Under the pieces are notes generated by a model, which saw nothing but the letters and a program-made list of their open reading frames with translations, had not been told where the DNA came from and searched no databases. Position numbers and translations under genes: made by a program. From assembly GCF_000425565.1 (NCBI RefSeq), contig NZ_KE384397.1, positions 341,746-405,745 on the forward strand: DNA of 64,000 nt, read 5' to 3'. This DNA is from Tepidiphilus margaritifer DSM 15129. Lineage in GTDB: Bacteria; Pseudomonadota; Gammaproteobacteria; Burkholderiales; Rhodocyclaceae. Shown piece by piece: positions 32,413 to 41,495 of this stretch (position 1 is its first letter; each line of letters starts with the position of its first letter).

Positions 32413-32428
32413 GCCGTCACCCGACGGC
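32413..32428 (+). other. Small hairpin in the atpD-atpC gap
   Basis: GCCGTC-ACCC-GACGGC forms a 6-bp stem with a 4-base loop in the 86-base gap between beta and epsilon genes. No T-run follows. It may lower epsilon expression relative to beta or be incidental. Confidence 0.35.
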
Positions 32429-32487
32429 GGCCGTGATCGCGCGCCGCGGTCTCTTTGCCGCAGCGCGTTCGACGAGGGGATGCATAC

Positions 32488-32928
32488 ATGGCGATGACCG
32501 TACATGTCGACATCGTGAGTGCCGAGGAGCAGGTGTTCTCGGGGCTTGCGGAGCTGGTCGTACTGCCTGGAGAATCGGGCGAATTGGGGGTGCTGCCGGG
32601 GCATGCGCCGCTGCTCACCCGTATCCGTCCCGGGGCGGTGCGCATCAAGGTGCCGGACCATGACGAACCGGAGATCATTTTCGTCGCCGGGGGATTGCTC
32701 GAAGTGCAGCCGGGCCTGGTGACGGTGCTTGCCGACACGGCGATCCGTGGCCGGGATCTGGACGAGGCGCGGGCGATGGAGGCCAAACGCCGGGCCGAAG
32801 AGGCGCTCGCGAGCCAGAAAGCGCAGATCGACTATGCCCGGGCGCAGGCCGAGCTCATCGAGGCTGTGGCGCAGTTGCAAACGATCGAGCAGATCAAGCG
32901 CATGAAGAATCGCGTGGGCGGACCTTGA
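32488..32928 (+). CDS. atpC: ATP synthase F1 subunit epsilon
   Basis: A 146-residue rotor subunit that inhibits ATP hydrolysis. The N-terminal beta-sandwich shows [40 protein letters not shown] and [20 protein letters not shown]; the C-terminal helical hairpin spans about residues 88-140. ATG at 32488 ([10 protein letters not shown]) gives the family N-terminus. It ends the atp operon, 15 bases before a strong terminator. Confidence 0.96.
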   Translation: MAMTVHVDIVSAEEQVFSGLAELVVLPGESGELGVLPGHAPLLTRIRPGAVRIKVPDHDEPEIIFVAGGLLEVQPGLVTVLADTAIRGRDLDEARAMEAKRRAEEALASQKAQIDYARAQAELIEAVAQLQTIEQIKRMKNRVGGP

Positions 32929-32943
32929 TCCGTCCGACGATCC

Positions 32944-32980
32944 ACGTGAAAAAGGCCGCTGCGTGCGGCCTTTTTCACGT
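32944..32980. terminator. Bidirectional intrinsic terminator between atpC and ubiJ
   Basis: ACGTGAAAAAGGCCGC pairs perfectly with GCGGCCTTTTTCACGT over 16 bp around a TGCGT loop. Each strand has five A residues before and five T residues after the GGCCGC core, so it terminates both ways. The ubiJ stop codon (32975-32977) lies within the stem, so the two convergent operons share it. Confidence 0.92.
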
Positions 32981-33562
32981 CTGGCGTCCTTGCCTTTCCA
33001 GCCGCCCGATTCGTTGACGCAGGACGTCGAGCTCGCGGAGGAGCTCTGCCGTTTCCGCTCGCAGTCGTTCGCTCTCGGCGCGGGTGGCGAGCAAGCCCTC
33101 TTCTTCTTTCAGCGCTTCGATCAGATTGCCGCCGATCGCCTCGCCGGCGTTGCGCAGGGCGGCGAATGCGGCGCGCAGCAGGGCGAAGAAGCGCAGACCG
33201 AGGATGGGGCCGAAACGCTCGGCGAACCAGTGCTCCAGGGTGGGGGCGGGTTCGGAGAACGCCTTGGCGAGCAATTCGGCGATTGTCGCTTCGCCTTCGA
33301 CGTGGGTGCGTATCGACGATTCGCGATCGAGCAGCCGGCGGCGGAGGAGCTCGTCGAGCCGTAGCCGAATGGTCACGGCCGGCGGGGCGATGGCATCATC
33401 GGGCAGCAGCCGGCCGTCTGTGGCGATCTTCAGCCCCAGCGGGGGTAGGGGCTCGACCTCGAGGCGCACTGCGGCGCCCGCGTGGGCGGCGAGCCGCTCG
33501 CGCCACCAGGGGACTTCGTCGAGGTGGCGGTCGAGCGCCGCCGTGAGCACCCCTTGCCACAT
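32975..33562 (-). CDS. ubiJ: Ubiquinone biosynthesis accessory factor UbiJ (SCP2 domain)
   Basis: A 195-residue protein with an SCP2-like lipid-binding domain (residues ~15-115, ending RTHVEGEATIAELLAKAF) and a C-terminal helical coiled-coil rich in Glu and Arg (LLATRAESERLRAETAELLR). UbiJ helps hold ubiquinone precursors in the Ubi complex. The position fits: ubiE, a Tim44 gene and ubiJ are co-directional with three bases between the last two. The ubiB gene that usually follows ubiJ is missing here. Confidence 0.85.
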   Translation of the reverse strand: MWQGVLTAALDRHLDEVPWWRERLAAHAGAAVRLEVEPLPPLGLKIATDGRLLPDDAIAPPAVTIRLRLDELLRRRLLDRESSIRTHVEGEATIAELLAKAFSEPAPTLEHWFAERFGPILGLRFFALLRAAFAALRNAGEAIGGNLIEALKEEEGLLATRAESERLRAETAELLRELDVLRQRIGRLERQGRQT

Positions 33563-33565
33563 GGT

Positions 33566-34453
33566 TCAGGCCACCGGTTGGATGCCGGCAAGGCGCCAGC
33601 CGCCGCCCTCGCGCGGTTTGACGAGGTGCCAGTACTCGGTGAAAGGCTGCGGCGGGGCATCGCGCGACTCGCGCAGGCTGCCGGAGAATTCGACCGTGGC
33701 GACGTAGTGATCTCCCTCGAGGGTGAGATCGACGAGGCGCGCTTCCAGCATCACGACGTCGGTTTTCTCGCCGGGAGTCTGTCCGCCCTGGCGACGCAAG
33801 TCGGCGAGCAGCTCGGGCGTGACGAGGGAGGCAATGGCTTCCCAGTCGCCCCGATCGTGCGCTGCTTGCAGCTCGACGAAGCGTCGTTTGGCTTCGGTGA
33901 GGAAGGCGGCTTCGTCGATTTGGCTGCGCAGATCGTCTGCGTTGGCAGCGGCGGCGGCAGTGGGCATGGCGGGAGTGCTCGCCGTGGGTTCACTCATCGT
34001 GCGCTCGGTCGGGCCGGCGTACGCCGGCTCGGGCGCGCGCCGTGCGCCGGCGAAGCGACGAAAGAGGGTGACGATCACGACGGCCAACAGCACGAGGAGC
34101 AGCAGCGAGCCGAATTCTTCGCCCATGCCGAAGTGGTGGAAGAGCGCCGCCAGTCCCAGACCGGCGGCAAGCCCGGCAAGGGGGCCCAACCAGGAACGTT
34201 TGGGCGCGGGCTGCGGGGCGGGTGCGGGCTGCGGGGCCGGCGCCTGGCGTTGCGCGGGAGCGGGCGCTGGTGCCGGAGTGGCAGGGGCGGTCGGCGTGGC
34301 GGGTGCCGGGCGGGGGGCGACGGGAGACGACGGGGTGATGTTGCGCTGCATGCCACCCCCCATGCCGCCGCCGAGGCGTTTGGCTTCGGCCTCGCCCGGG
34401 AAATTGGCACAAGCGAACAAGGCGAGCAGGAGCACGAGGAAGGATCGCTTCAT
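33566..34453 (-). CDS. Tim44-like domain protein
   Basis: A 295-residue protein. A signal-like hydrophobic N-terminus (MKRSFLVLLLALFACANFPG) is followed by a Gly/Met patch, a long Pro/Ala-rich linker with repeated APAPQP units (about residues 45-85), a membrane segment near 110-132, and a Tim44-like domain from ~170 to the end (AFLTEAKRRFVELQAAHDRG, DVVMLEARLVDLTLEGDHYV, TEYWHLVKPREGGGWRLAGI). Tim44-like proteins are regularly found beside ubiE-ubiJ in betaproteobacteria, but their role there is unproven. Confidence 0.85.
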   Translation of the reverse strand: MKRSFLVLLLALFACANFPGEAEAKRLGGGMGGGMQRNITPSSPVAPRPAPATPTAPATPAPAPAPAQRQAPAPQPAPAPQPAPKRSWLGPLAGLAAGLGLAALFHHFGMGEEFGSLLLLVLLAVVIVTLFRRFAGARRAPEPAYAGPTERTMSEPTASTPAMPTAAAAANADDLRSQIDEAAFLTEAKRRFVELQAAHDRGDWEAIASLVTPELLADLRRQGGQTPGEKTDVVMLEARLVDLTLEGDHYVATVEFSGSLRESRDAPPQPFTEYWHLVKPREGGGWRLAGIQPVA

Positions 34454-34477
34454 GGGACCTCCGTTAGGGGTTGGATC

Positions 34478-35212
34478 TCACAGTTTGCGACCGACGTGCA
34501 GGGCGACCACGCCGGCGGTGAGGTTGTAATAATCGACTCGGTGAAAGCCGACGCGTTCCATCATCGCCTTGAGGGTTTCCTGGTCGGGATGCACACGGAT
34601 CGATTCGGCGAGGTAGCGGTAACTTTCGGCGTCGTGGGCGATTTTTTCGCCCAACCAGGGAAGCACCTTGAAGGAATAGAGGTCGTAAGCGGGGGAGAGC
34701 GGCGCCCAGACGCGGGAGAATTCGAGCACGAGGAGCCGTCCTCCGGGTTTGAGCACGCGGTGCATCTCGGCGAGCGCTGCCTCCTTGTGCGTCATGTTGC
34801 GCAGGCCGAAGGCGACGCTCACACAATCGAAACGGTTGGAAGGAAAGGGGAGCGCTTCGGCGTCGCACTGCGCCGTGGGCACCAGCAGCCCCTCGTCGAG
34901 GAGCCGGTCGCGGCCGCGTGCGAGCATGGCACCGTTGATGTCGGTGAGCCAGACTTCACCGGCGTGGCCCACGCGCCGGGCGAAGGCCAACGTCAGATCG
35001 CCCGTGCCGCCGGCGATGTCGAGCACCTTGTCGCCGCGGCGCACACCGGAGACGGCCACGGTGAATTTCTTCCACAGCCGGTGCAGGCCGAGCGACATGA
35101 GGTCGTTCATCAGGTCGTACTTGCCGGCGACCGAGGAGAATACCCGGCCGACGAGGCGTTTCTTTTCGGTCTCGGGCACCTTGCGAAACCCGAAGTCGGT
35201 GACCTCGTTCAT
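34478..35212 (-). CDS. ubiE: Ubiquinone/menaquinone C-methyltransferase UbiE
   Basis: A 244-residue SAM-dependent methyltransferase of ubiquinone synthesis. [20 protein letters not shown] and [20 protein letters not shown] are the N-terminal signature; the SAM motif is [40 protein letters not shown] and [15 protein letters not shown] follow. ATG at 35212 gives the usual length and excludes an upstream extension that runs into pstB. It is the first gene of ubiE-Tim44-ubiJ. Confidence 0.95.
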   Translation of the reverse strand: MNEVTDFGFRKVPETEKKRLVGRVFSSVAGKYDLMNDLMSLGLHRLWKKFTVAVSGVRRGDKVLDIAGGTGDLTLAFARRVGHAGEVWLTDINGAMLARGRDRLLDEGLLVPTAQCDAEALPFPSNRFDCVSVAFGLRNMTHKEAALAEMHRVLKPGGRLLVLEFSRVWAPLSPAYDLYSFKVLPWLGEKIAHDAESYRYLAESIRVHPDQETLKAMMERVGFHRVDYYNLTAGVVALHVGRKL

Positions 35213-35235
35213 GGCGTACGCGTGCCTCCGCAGCA

Positions 35236-35266
35236 TCGATGCGAAACGCCCATGATAACGCATCGA
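35236..35266 (-). other. Stem-loop between pstB and ubiE
   Basis: TCGATGCG pairs with CGCATCGA over 8 bp around a 15-base loop in the 71-base gap after the pstB stop and just upstream of the ubiE start. No clear T-run follows, so it could be a weak terminator for the pst operon or a leader structure for ubiE. Confidence 0.4.
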
Positions 35267-35283
35267 GCCGCGGGGCGGAAAAA

Positions 35284-36102
35284 TCAGCCGAACCGGCCCG
35301 TGATGTAGTCTTCGGTCTGCTTGTGGCGCGGCTGCACGAAGATCTGGTCGGTTTCGCCGAATTCGACGAGTTCCCCCAGGTACATGAAGGCGGTGTAGTC
35401 CGACAGGCGGGCGGCCTGCTGCATGTTGTGCGTGACGATGGCCACCGTGTACTCTTCCTTGAGCTCGGCGACCAGCTCTTCGACCTTGGCCGTGGAGATG
35501 GGGTCGAGCGCCGAGGTGGGTTCGTCGAGCAGGATCACTTCGGGTTTGACGGCGATGGCCCGGGCGATGCACAGGCGCTGCTGCTGTCCCCCGGAGAGCC
35601 CCAGGCCGCTTTGCTGCAGCTTGTCCTTGACCTCATCCCACAGGGCGGTCTTCCTGAGGGCCCATTCGACGCGAGCCTCCATCTCCGCCTTGTCGAGCTT
35701 TTCGTACATGCGCACACCGAAGGCGATGTTCTCGTAGATCGTCATGGGGAAGGGGGTCGGTTTCTGGAACACCATGCCGATGCGGGCACGGATGGCGGCG
35801 ACGTCGATCTGGGGATCGAGCAGGTTGCGGCCATGGAAGAGGATCTCGCCCGTGGCACGCTGCTCGGGGTAGAGCTCGTAGATGCGGTTGAAGGTGCGCA
35901 GCAGCGTCGATTTGCCGCAACCCGAAGGGCCGATGAAGGCCGTGATGCGTCGCTGGGGAATGTCGAGGTGGATGTTCTTGAGCGCCTTGTAGCCGCCATA
36001 CCAGAAGTCGAGGCCGCGCACGCGCAGCACGGCGGGCGGGGCGGGTTCGGCGGCGGCGGGAGGGTCGGGGCGTTCGGTGGGCAACAGGACGGTATCGGAC
36101 AT
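35284..36102 (-). CDS. pstB: Phosphate ABC transporter ATP-binding protein PstB
   Basis: A 272-residue ATPase of the high-affinity phosphate importer. Walker A is [17 protein letters not shown], the Q-loop lies in [20 protein letters not shown], the signature is [16 protein letters not shown], Walker [14 protein letters not shown], and the switch His is in [14 protein letters not shown] ~25-residue Pro/Ala-rich N-terminal extension precedes the domain. The phoU gene, which usually follows pstB, is absent; ubiE comes next. Confidence 0.96.
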   Translation of the reverse strand: MSDTVLLPTERPDPPAAAEPAPPAVLRVRGLDFWYGGYKALKNIHLDIPQRRITAFIGPSGCGKSTLLRTFNRIYELYPEQRATGEILFHGRNLLDPQIDVAAIRARIGMVFQKPTPFPMTIYENIAFGVRMYEKLDKAEMEARVEWALRKTALWDEVKDKLQQSGLGLSGGQQQRLCIARAIAVKPEVILLDEPTSALDPISTAKVEELVAELKEEYTVAIVTHNMQQAARLSDYTAFMYLGELVEFGETDQIFVQPRHKQTEDYITGRFG

Positions 36103-36123
36103 CGTTTTTTCCGAATCGAGGAC

Positions 36124-36996
36124 TCAGGTGGAGGAGGTACCACGTGCCTGCAGCCAGCGCGCGAGCAGGCCCAGGGCGAGGATGAAGACCATGGCCACGA
36201 AGGCGCCGGCCCAGGCGAGTTTCTGCCAGTCGGGGTAGGGGCTCATGGCGAATTGGAAGATCACCACCGGCAGGCTGGCGATGGGCTTGTCGAGGGCGGT
36301 GCTGAAGTAGGGACTGTTGAGCGCGGTGAAAAGCAGCGGTGCGGTCTCGCCGCTGAGGCGCGCGAGCGCGAGCAGGATGCCGGTGAGGATGCCGCGCGAG
36401 GCGGCTTTCCAGCTGATGTGGACCACCATGCGCCAGTAGGGGATCCCCAGGGCCACGGCCGCTTCGCGCAGGGCGTCGGGCACGAGGCGCAGCATTTCGT
36501 CGGTGGTGCGCACCACGACCGGAATCATGATGAGGGCGAGCGCCACGCCGCCGGCGAGTGCCGAGAAGTGCTTGAGCGGCGCAACGAGCAGGGTGTAGGC
36601 AAAGAGGCCGATGACGATGGAGGGGGCGCTGAGCAGGATGTCGTTGAGAAAGCGTACGACGGCCCCGGCCATGGGATGACGGCGCGCGAATTCGCCCAGC
36701 CACGTGCCGGCGAGCAACCCCACGGGGGTGCCGATCGCCAGCGCTACGGCGAGCAATTCGAGGCTGCCGACGAAGGCGTTCCTCAGCCCGCCGCCCGCTA
36801 CGCCCGGCGGCGGCGTGTCTTTGAGAAAGAGATCGGGCGAGAAGGCTTCGAACCCCCGCTCCAGGGTGGTGAGCAGGATCCACACCACCCAGAAGACGCC
36901 CAGCACCGTGAGGAGCGTCATCGACGTCATCATCACGCGGTCGAGCCGGCGGCGTCGGCGTGGCAGCGGATTGTCCGGTCCGTCGAGGCCGTTCAT
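36124..36996 (-). CDS. pstA: Phosphate ABC transporter permease PstA
   Basis: A 290-residue inner-membrane permease with six hydrophobic segments. The coupling loop shows LRLVPDALREAAVALGIPYW, and RLSGETAPLLFTAL is the PstA signature. The N-terminus has an Arg cluster (PRRRRRLDR) before the first span. The start overlaps the pstC stop by four bases. Twenty-one bases separate it from pstB. Confidence 0.94.
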   Translation of the reverse strand: MNGLDGPDNPLPRRRRRLDRVMMTSMTLLTVLGVFWVVWILLTTLERGFEAFSPDLFLKDTPPPGVAGGGLRNAFVGSLELLAVALAIGTPVGLLAGTWLGEFARRHPMAGAVVRFLNDILLSAPSIVIGLFAYTLLVAPLKHFSALAGGVALALIMIPVVVRTTDEMLRLVPDALREAAVALGIPYWRMVVHISWKAASRGILTGILLALARLSGETAPLLFTALNSPYFSTALDKPIASLPVVIFQFAMSPYPDWQKLAWAGAFVAMVFILALGLLARWLQARGTSST

Positions 36997-37985
36997 GCCG
37001 GTTTTCCTTTGGCGAGTCCGTCGAGCCGCAGCAGGAGGAGTTTGGCGAGCGCGAGCACGACGAAGGTGATGAGAAAGAGCACCAGACCGAGCGCCAGGAG
37101 CGAGGCGCGGTGCAGTTCCGTGACCGCTTCGGTGAATTCGTTGGCGATGACCGAGGCGATGGAGGCTCCGGGTAACAGCAGGCTCGGCGGGATCTCGTTG
37201 GTGTTGCCGATGATGAAGGTCACGGCCATCGTCTCGCCCAGTGCTCGCCCCAGGCCGAGAAAGATGCCGCCGATGACGGCGCTGCGCGTGTAGGGTAGTA
37301 CCACGCGGCGCACCACTTCCCAGCGCGTCGCGCCCAGGGCGTAGGCCGATTCCTTGAGCGCGGCCGGGGTGAGGAGGAAGACGTCGCGCATGATGGAGGA
37401 GATGAAGGGCAGGATCATGACCGCGAGGACGACGCCGGCGGTGAGCAGCCCGATGCCCAGAGGCGGTCCGCGAAAGAGGGTCCCGATTCCCGGGATCTGC
37501 CCCAGGGTGGCGGAGAGCACCGGTTCGAAACGGGCGAACCAGGGGGCGAAGACGAGCAGGCCCCACATGCCGTAGACGATGCTGGGGATACCGGCGAGGA
37601 GCTCGATGGTGGTGGCGAGCGGCTGGCGCAGCCAGCGCGGCGAGAGCTCCGAAAGGAAGACGGCGATGGCGAAGCTCACCGGCGTGGCGAGAACCAGGGC
37701 GATCGCCGAGCTCACCAAGGTGCCGTAGATGAAGGGCAGGGCGCCGAAGCGCCCGGCCACGGCGTCCCAGGAGGAGTCCCACAGGAATCGCGGCCCGAAG
37801 GTGCGCCACACCGGCCAGCTCTCGAGGACGAGGGCGACGAGGATGGCAAAGAGGGTGGCGGCCACGATCAGGGCGAATCCGCCGGTGAGGCGGGCGAAGC
37901 GCTTGTCGCCCGTGTCCCGGCGCCGGGGGGCCAGGGTGGCTGGCCCCTGCTGCGATGCGTTCATCGTTTGCGTCGTCACGCTCAC
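36993..37985 (-). CDS. pstC: Phosphate ABC transporter permease PstC
   Basis: A 330-residue inner-membrane permease. Family marks are PFIYGTLVSSAIALVLATPV, ELLAGIPSIVYGMWGLLVFA, the coupling loop LTPAALKESAYALGATRWE, and GRALGETMAVTFIIGNTNEI. Its start overlaps the pstS stop by four bases and its stop overlaps pstA, showing strict coupling of the whole pstSCAB unit. Confidence 0.95.
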   Translation of the reverse strand: MSVTTQTMNASQQGPATLAPRRRDTGDKRFARLTGGFALIVAATLFAILVALVLESWPVWRTFGPRFLWDSSWDAVAGRFGALPFIYGTLVSSAIALVLATPVSFAIAVFLSELSPRWLRQPLATTIELLAGIPSIVYGMWGLLVFAPWFARFEPVLSATLGQIPGIGTLFRGPPLGIGLLTAGVVLAVMILPFISSIMRDVFLLTPAALKESAYALGATRWEVVRRVVLPYTRSAVIGGIFLGLGRALGETMAVTFIIGNTNEIPPSLLLPGASIASVIANEFTEAVTELHRASLLALGLVLFLITFVVLALAKLLLLRLDGLAKGKPA

Positions 37986-39034
37986 GGCTCGATGCCCAGC
38001 TTGTTTTTCCAGTAGGTTTCGATCGCTTTGACCGTGCTCTCGGGCAGGGGGCCGTAGGAGAGCGATTCGGCGACGTCACGCCCTTTCTCGAATCCCCAGC
38101 GGAAGAAGCGCAGCACTTCGCGGTTCTTCTCGGCCGGGGCGTCCTTGCGCAGCAGCTGCCAGGTGGAACCCGCGATCGGCCAGGTTTCGGCGCCGGGCTG
38201 GTCGGTGAGAAGCACGTAGAAATCTTTGGCCTTGGTGAAGTCGACGTTGGCCGCGGCTGCCTGGAATGCCTGCAGGCTGGGGCTCACCGTCTTGCCGTCG
38301 CGGTTGACCAGGCGCACGTAGTTGAGCTTGTTCTCGAGGATGTAGGCGTATTCGACGTAGCCGATGGAGCCGGGCAGGCGGCCGACGTAGGCGGCGATCC
38401 CCTCATTGCCCTTGCCGCCCACGCCGGTGGGCCAGTTGACCGAGGTGCCCACGCCCACTTTTTCTTTCCACTCCGGGTTTACCTTGCTGAGGTAGTCGCA
38501 GAAGGTGAAGGTGGTGCCCGAGCCGTCGGAGCGGTGTACGACGGTGATGTCGGTCGCGGGCAGTTTCACGCCGGGGTTGAGGGCGGCGATGGCCGGGTCG
38601 TTCCACTTCGTGATCTTGCCCAGGAAGATGTCGCCGACTACCGGGCCGCTGAGCACGAGTTCACCCGGCTTGACGCCCTCGAGGTTGACCACGAGATCGA
38701 CCCCGCCGATGGCGGTGGGAAACTGGATGAGCCCGGCGCGTTCGAGCTCGTCGGAAGGCAGGGGCATGTCGGTGGCGCCGAAATCGACCGTGCCGGCCTT
38801 GATCTGGGCGATGCCTCCGCCGGAGCCGATCGATTGATAGTTGATGCGCACGCCGGTTTCTTTCTCATAGGCGGCGGCCCACTTGGTGAGCAGGGGGTAG
38901 ATCCAGGAGCTGCCGGCACCCGTGATCGTCACCGGATCGGCGGCGTGCGCCGGGGCGGCGAACGGCAGCGGGATGAGCGCGGCGGCAAACACGGCCGGCA
39001 ACAGGCGGGTGAGACGGCGGCGAACGGGATTCAT
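37982..39034 (-). CDS. pstS: Periplasmic phosphate-binding protein PstS
   Basis: A 350-residue precursor with a signal peptide cleaved probably after AHA (about residue 31). The mature start VTITGAGSSWIYPLLTKWAA contains the phosphate-binding Ser region; later binding loops are YQSIGSGGGIAQI and VHRSDGSGTTFTFCDYLSKV. ATG at 39034 gives the signal peptide. It is the first gene of pstSCAB, and a Pho box lies about 50 bases upstream. Confidence 0.96.
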   Translation of the reverse strand: MNPVRRRLTRLLPAVFAAALIPLPFAAPAHAADPVTITGAGSSWIYPLLTKWAAAYEKETGVRINYQSIGSGGGIAQIKAGTVDFGATDMPLPSDELERAGLIQFPTAIGGVDLVVNLEGVKPGELVLSGPVVGDIFLGKITKWNDPAIAALNPGVKLPATDITVVHRSDGSGTTFTFCDYLSKVNPEWKEKVGVGTSVNWPTGVGGKGNEGIAAYVGRLPGSIGYVEYAYILENKLNYVRLVNRDGKTVSPSLQAFQAAAANVDFTKAKDFYVLLTDQPGAETWPIAGSTWQLLRKDAPAEKNREVLRFFRWGFEKGRDVAESLSYGPLPESTVKAIETYWKNKLGIEP

Positions 39035-39084
39035 GGCGTATCTCCTCGAGCGATGGATGCGAGGCGCCATGGTAGGGAAGTAAT

Positions 39085-39102
39085 GTGACAGGGATGTGAC
39101 AA
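39085..39102 (-). promoter_or_regulatory. Pho box (PhoB-binding site) upstream of pstS
   Basis: On the minus strand TTGTCAC-ATCC-CTGTCAC is a direct repeat of the PhoB 7-mer with the required 11-base period. It lies 51-68 bases upstream of the pstS ATG. A third unit is not seen. The site is also 115 bases upstream of the divergent HPP gene. Confidence 0.85.
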
Positions 39103-39216
39103 ATCAGCGCATGAGGGCGGTGCGTGTGTCCCTGTGTCTCATTGGTTCGATGAGGTGGTCGTCGCGGATCGGAACGACGACAAGGGATATGACGAATCGT
39201 CGCTGTATTCGGCGGA

Positions 39217-39636
39217 ATGATTGCCATCGCCGTCGTGGCCTATGCTTCGAGCAGGTTGCAGCTGCCGCTCGTTCTGGGTTCGTTCGGCGCAAGTTGTGTG
39301 CTACTTTTCGGCTTTCCCGACAGCCCTTTTTCCCAGCCGCGTAACGTGATGGGCGGACATCTGCTCGCTTCGCTCGTGGGACTGGTGTTCTTGCGCCTGC
39401 TGGGGAATGCCTGGTGGAACATGGCGCCGGCGGCGGGCTGCGCCATCGCCGGGATGCAGCTCACGCGCACCGTTCATCCGCCCGCCGGTTCGAACCCGCT
39501 CATCGTCATGCTCTCGGGGGCGTCGTGGAAGTTTTTGATCACACCGACTCTGTGCGGGGTGCTCGCCCTGGTCGGGGTGGCGTTGATCGTCAATAATCTG
39601 CGCACGGGGCGGGCGTATCCCAAATACTGGTGGTGA
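39217..39636 (+). CDS. HPP family integral membrane protein
   Basis: A 139-residue membrane protein with about four hydrophobic segments. LQLPLVLGSFGASCVLLFGF, SPFSQPRNVMGGHLLASLVG and the family motif TRTVHPPAGSNPLIVML identify the HPP family; some members transport nitrite into plastids or cyanobacteria, but bacterial roles are mostly unknown. The coding frame opens only 24 bases before the ATG, so the N-terminus is short compared with longer homologues, although the conserved HPP region looks complete. A classic terminator follows directly. Confidence 0.8.
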   Translation: MIAIAVVAYASSRLQLPLVLGSFGASCVLLFGFPDSPFSQPRNVMGGHLLASLVGLVFLRLLGNAWWNMAPAAGCAIAGMQLTRTVHPPAGSNPLIVMLSGASWKFLITPTLCGVLALVGVALIVNNLRTGRAYPKYWW

Positions 39637-39640
39637 GCGG

Positions 39641-39682
39641 GCAAAGGGGCGCTCGATGTGGCGAGGCGCCCCTTTGCTTTTT
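39641..39682 (+). terminator. Intrinsic terminator after the HPP gene
   Basis: GCAAAGGGGCGC pairs perfectly with GCGCCCCTTTGC (12 bp) around a 13-base loop and is followed by TTTTT. It begins four bases after the HPP stop and ends just before the convergent arsA stop. The reverse direction lacks a T-run but may still slow polymerase. Confidence 0.9.
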
Positions 39683-39687
39683 CTACG

Positions 39688-41472
39688 TCAGGCCGTGGCG
39701 CAGCAGTGACTCTTTTCCTCGGTTTCGACGAGCCGCCGCAGGCCGTCGCGGCCGACCGGCTCTCGGGCTAACCACGGAATCAGCACGCAGCGGCCGCGTG
39801 TGTGTTGCTGTACGCGGCGGATGAAGGGCAGTTCGTAGGCGGCGCGTTCGGCAAGGCACGGATGGCGCGTGCTGCTCGCGAGCAGCGACTGGTTGATCAC
39901 CCAGCCGAAGGGGTGGATGCCGGCGCGCTCGAGGTCGGCTTCGAGCGCCTCGGCTTCGGAAACCGGCGTGGATTCCGGTAGGGTGACGATGCAGACGTGC
40001 GTGAAGTCGGGGTCGCGCAGGCGCGGCAGCAGTTCGCGCACCGCTTCGGGCAGGTCGCCCTGGGTGCGCAGGACTTCGCGGTGGTAAGCCTCGGTCGCGT
40101 CGAGCAACAGAATGGTGTGGCCGGTAGGTGCCGTGTCAAGCACGACGAAACCGGAGGTACCGCCGGCCACGGTGTGGGCGAAGGCGCGGAAGACGGCGAT
40201 TTCCTCGGTGCAGGGCGAGTGTAGGTCTTCTTCCAGCATGGCGCGCGCCTCTGGCGTGAGGTCCTTGCCCTTTTGTTCGAGTACTTCGGCGGTGTAACGG
40301 GCGAGTTCGGCAGCCGGGTCGATGCGCGTCACCGTGAGGCCGGCGGTTTCGCCCGCGAGCGCGTCGGCAAGGTGCGCCGCCGGGTCGGTGGTCGACAAGG
40401 TGACTTTCTTGCCGCGCTCGGCGAGCGCGAGCGCAATCGCCGCAGCCACCGAAGTCTTGCCCACGCCGCCTTTGCCCATAGTGAGGACGACGCCGTGATC
40501 CTGGCGGGCGAGTTCGTCGATAAAAGCGGACAAGCCTGGCGGCAGGTCGGTGACTTCCGGCAGTGTGACCGGTCGGCAGGTGTTGGGCGATGTGCCGTCG
40601 AGCAATTGCTGCAAACCGGCAAGCCCGGTCGTACCGCGCGGCAGGAAGGGCAAGGTGCTTTGCGGCAGGGCGGCGAGTCCGGGTGGGATGGTGGCAAGCG
40701 CCGCGGCGTGGCGCTCGGCCATGGCATGGGCGATGGCATCGTCGCCGGTTTCGTCGGCGAAGAGGCCGTTGATCACCAGACGCAGGTTGCGGATGCCGAG
40801 TTCTGTCAGCTCGACGCGGGTGCGCTCGGCCTCGCGCAGCGCAGCGCGTTCGGGGCGGCTGACGAGCACCAGGGTGGTCTCGGCCGGATTGCCCAGCCGG
40901 GCGACCGTGGCGGCGTAGCGTTCGCGCTGTTGCTGTAGCCCGGCGAGTGGCCCCAGGCAGGAGGCGCCGCCCGGGGCGGATGCGATGAATTCATCCCAGG
41001 CGCTCGGCAGGGTGAGGAGCCGCAGGGTGTGACCGGTAGGGGCGGTGTCGAAGATGATGTGGTCGAAGCCGGCGGTGGCGGCTGAGTCGGCCAGGAGCCG
41101 TGCGAATTCGTCGAATGCGGCGATTTCCACGGTGCAGGCCCCGGAAAACTGCTCTTCCATGCTCTGGATGGCCGCCTCGGGCAGGATGCCGCGGTAGGGT
41201 GCGACCATACGCTCGCGGTAGGCCGCCGCCGCGGCGCGCGGGTCGAGATCGAGCGCGAACAGGCCCGGCGCCTCCGCGATCGGGGTCGGGGTATGCCCGA
41301 CCGGTGTGCCGAGCACCTCGCTCAGGTTGGAGGCCGGGTCGGTGCTGACGATGAGCACTTTCTTGCCGCGCTGCGAGAGGGAGAGGCCGGTGGCGCAGGA
41401 GAGCGAGGTCTTGCCGACGCCGCCCTTGCCGGTGAAGAAGAGGTAGCGCGTGTCGATGGTGGGCAGGTTCAT
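39688..41472 (-). CDS. arsA: Arsenite efflux ATPase ArsA
   Basis: A 594-residue tandem ATPase that energises arsenite efflux. Two homologous halves each have a deviant Walker A (FTGKGGVGKTSLSCATGLS and MGKGGVGKTSVAAAIALAL) and the DTAPTGHT switch/signal motif. Candidate metalloid ligands are the Cys in SGACTVEIAAF and in SPCTEEIAVF; the Cys-Cys near the C-terminus (SHCCATA) is an extra pair. It is the last gene of arsR-arsC-acr3-arsD-arsA. ArsA acting with ACR3 rather than ArsB is known when ArsD is present. Confidence 0.95.
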   Translation of the reverse strand: MNLPTIDTRYLFFTGKGGVGKTSLSCATGLSLSQRGKKVLIVSTDPASNLSEVLGTPVGHTPTPIAEAPGLFALDLDPRAAAAAYRERMVAPYRGILPEAAIQSMEEQFSGACTVEIAAFDEFARLLADSAATAGFDHIIFDTAPTGHTLRLLTLPSAWDEFIASAPGGASCLGPLAGLQQQRERYAATVARLGNPAETTLVLVSRPERAALREAERTRVELTELGIRNLRLVINGLFADETGDDAIAHAMAERHAAALATIPPGLAALPQSTLPFLPRGTTGLAGLQQLLDGTSPNTCRPVTLPEVTDLPPGLSAFIDELARQDHGVVLTMGKGGVGKTSVAAAIALALAERGKKVTLSTTDPAAHLADALAGETAGLTVTRIDPAAELARYTAEVLEQKGKDLTPEARAMLEEDLHSPCTEEIAVFRAFAHTVAGGTSGFVVLDTAPTGHTILLLDATEAYHREVLRTQGDLPEAVRELLPRLRDPDFTHVCIVTLPESTPVSEAEALEADLERAGIHPFGWVINQSLLASSTRHPCLAERAAYELPFIRRVQQHTRGRCVLIPWLAREPVGRDGLRRLVETEEKSHCCATA

Positions 41473-41495
41473 GGTGGCGGATTCCTTGTTGGCGT

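Noticed and set aside
35239-37293. 684-residue plus-strand frame opposite pstB and pstA
   Set aside because: Antisense shadow of two certain transporter genes.
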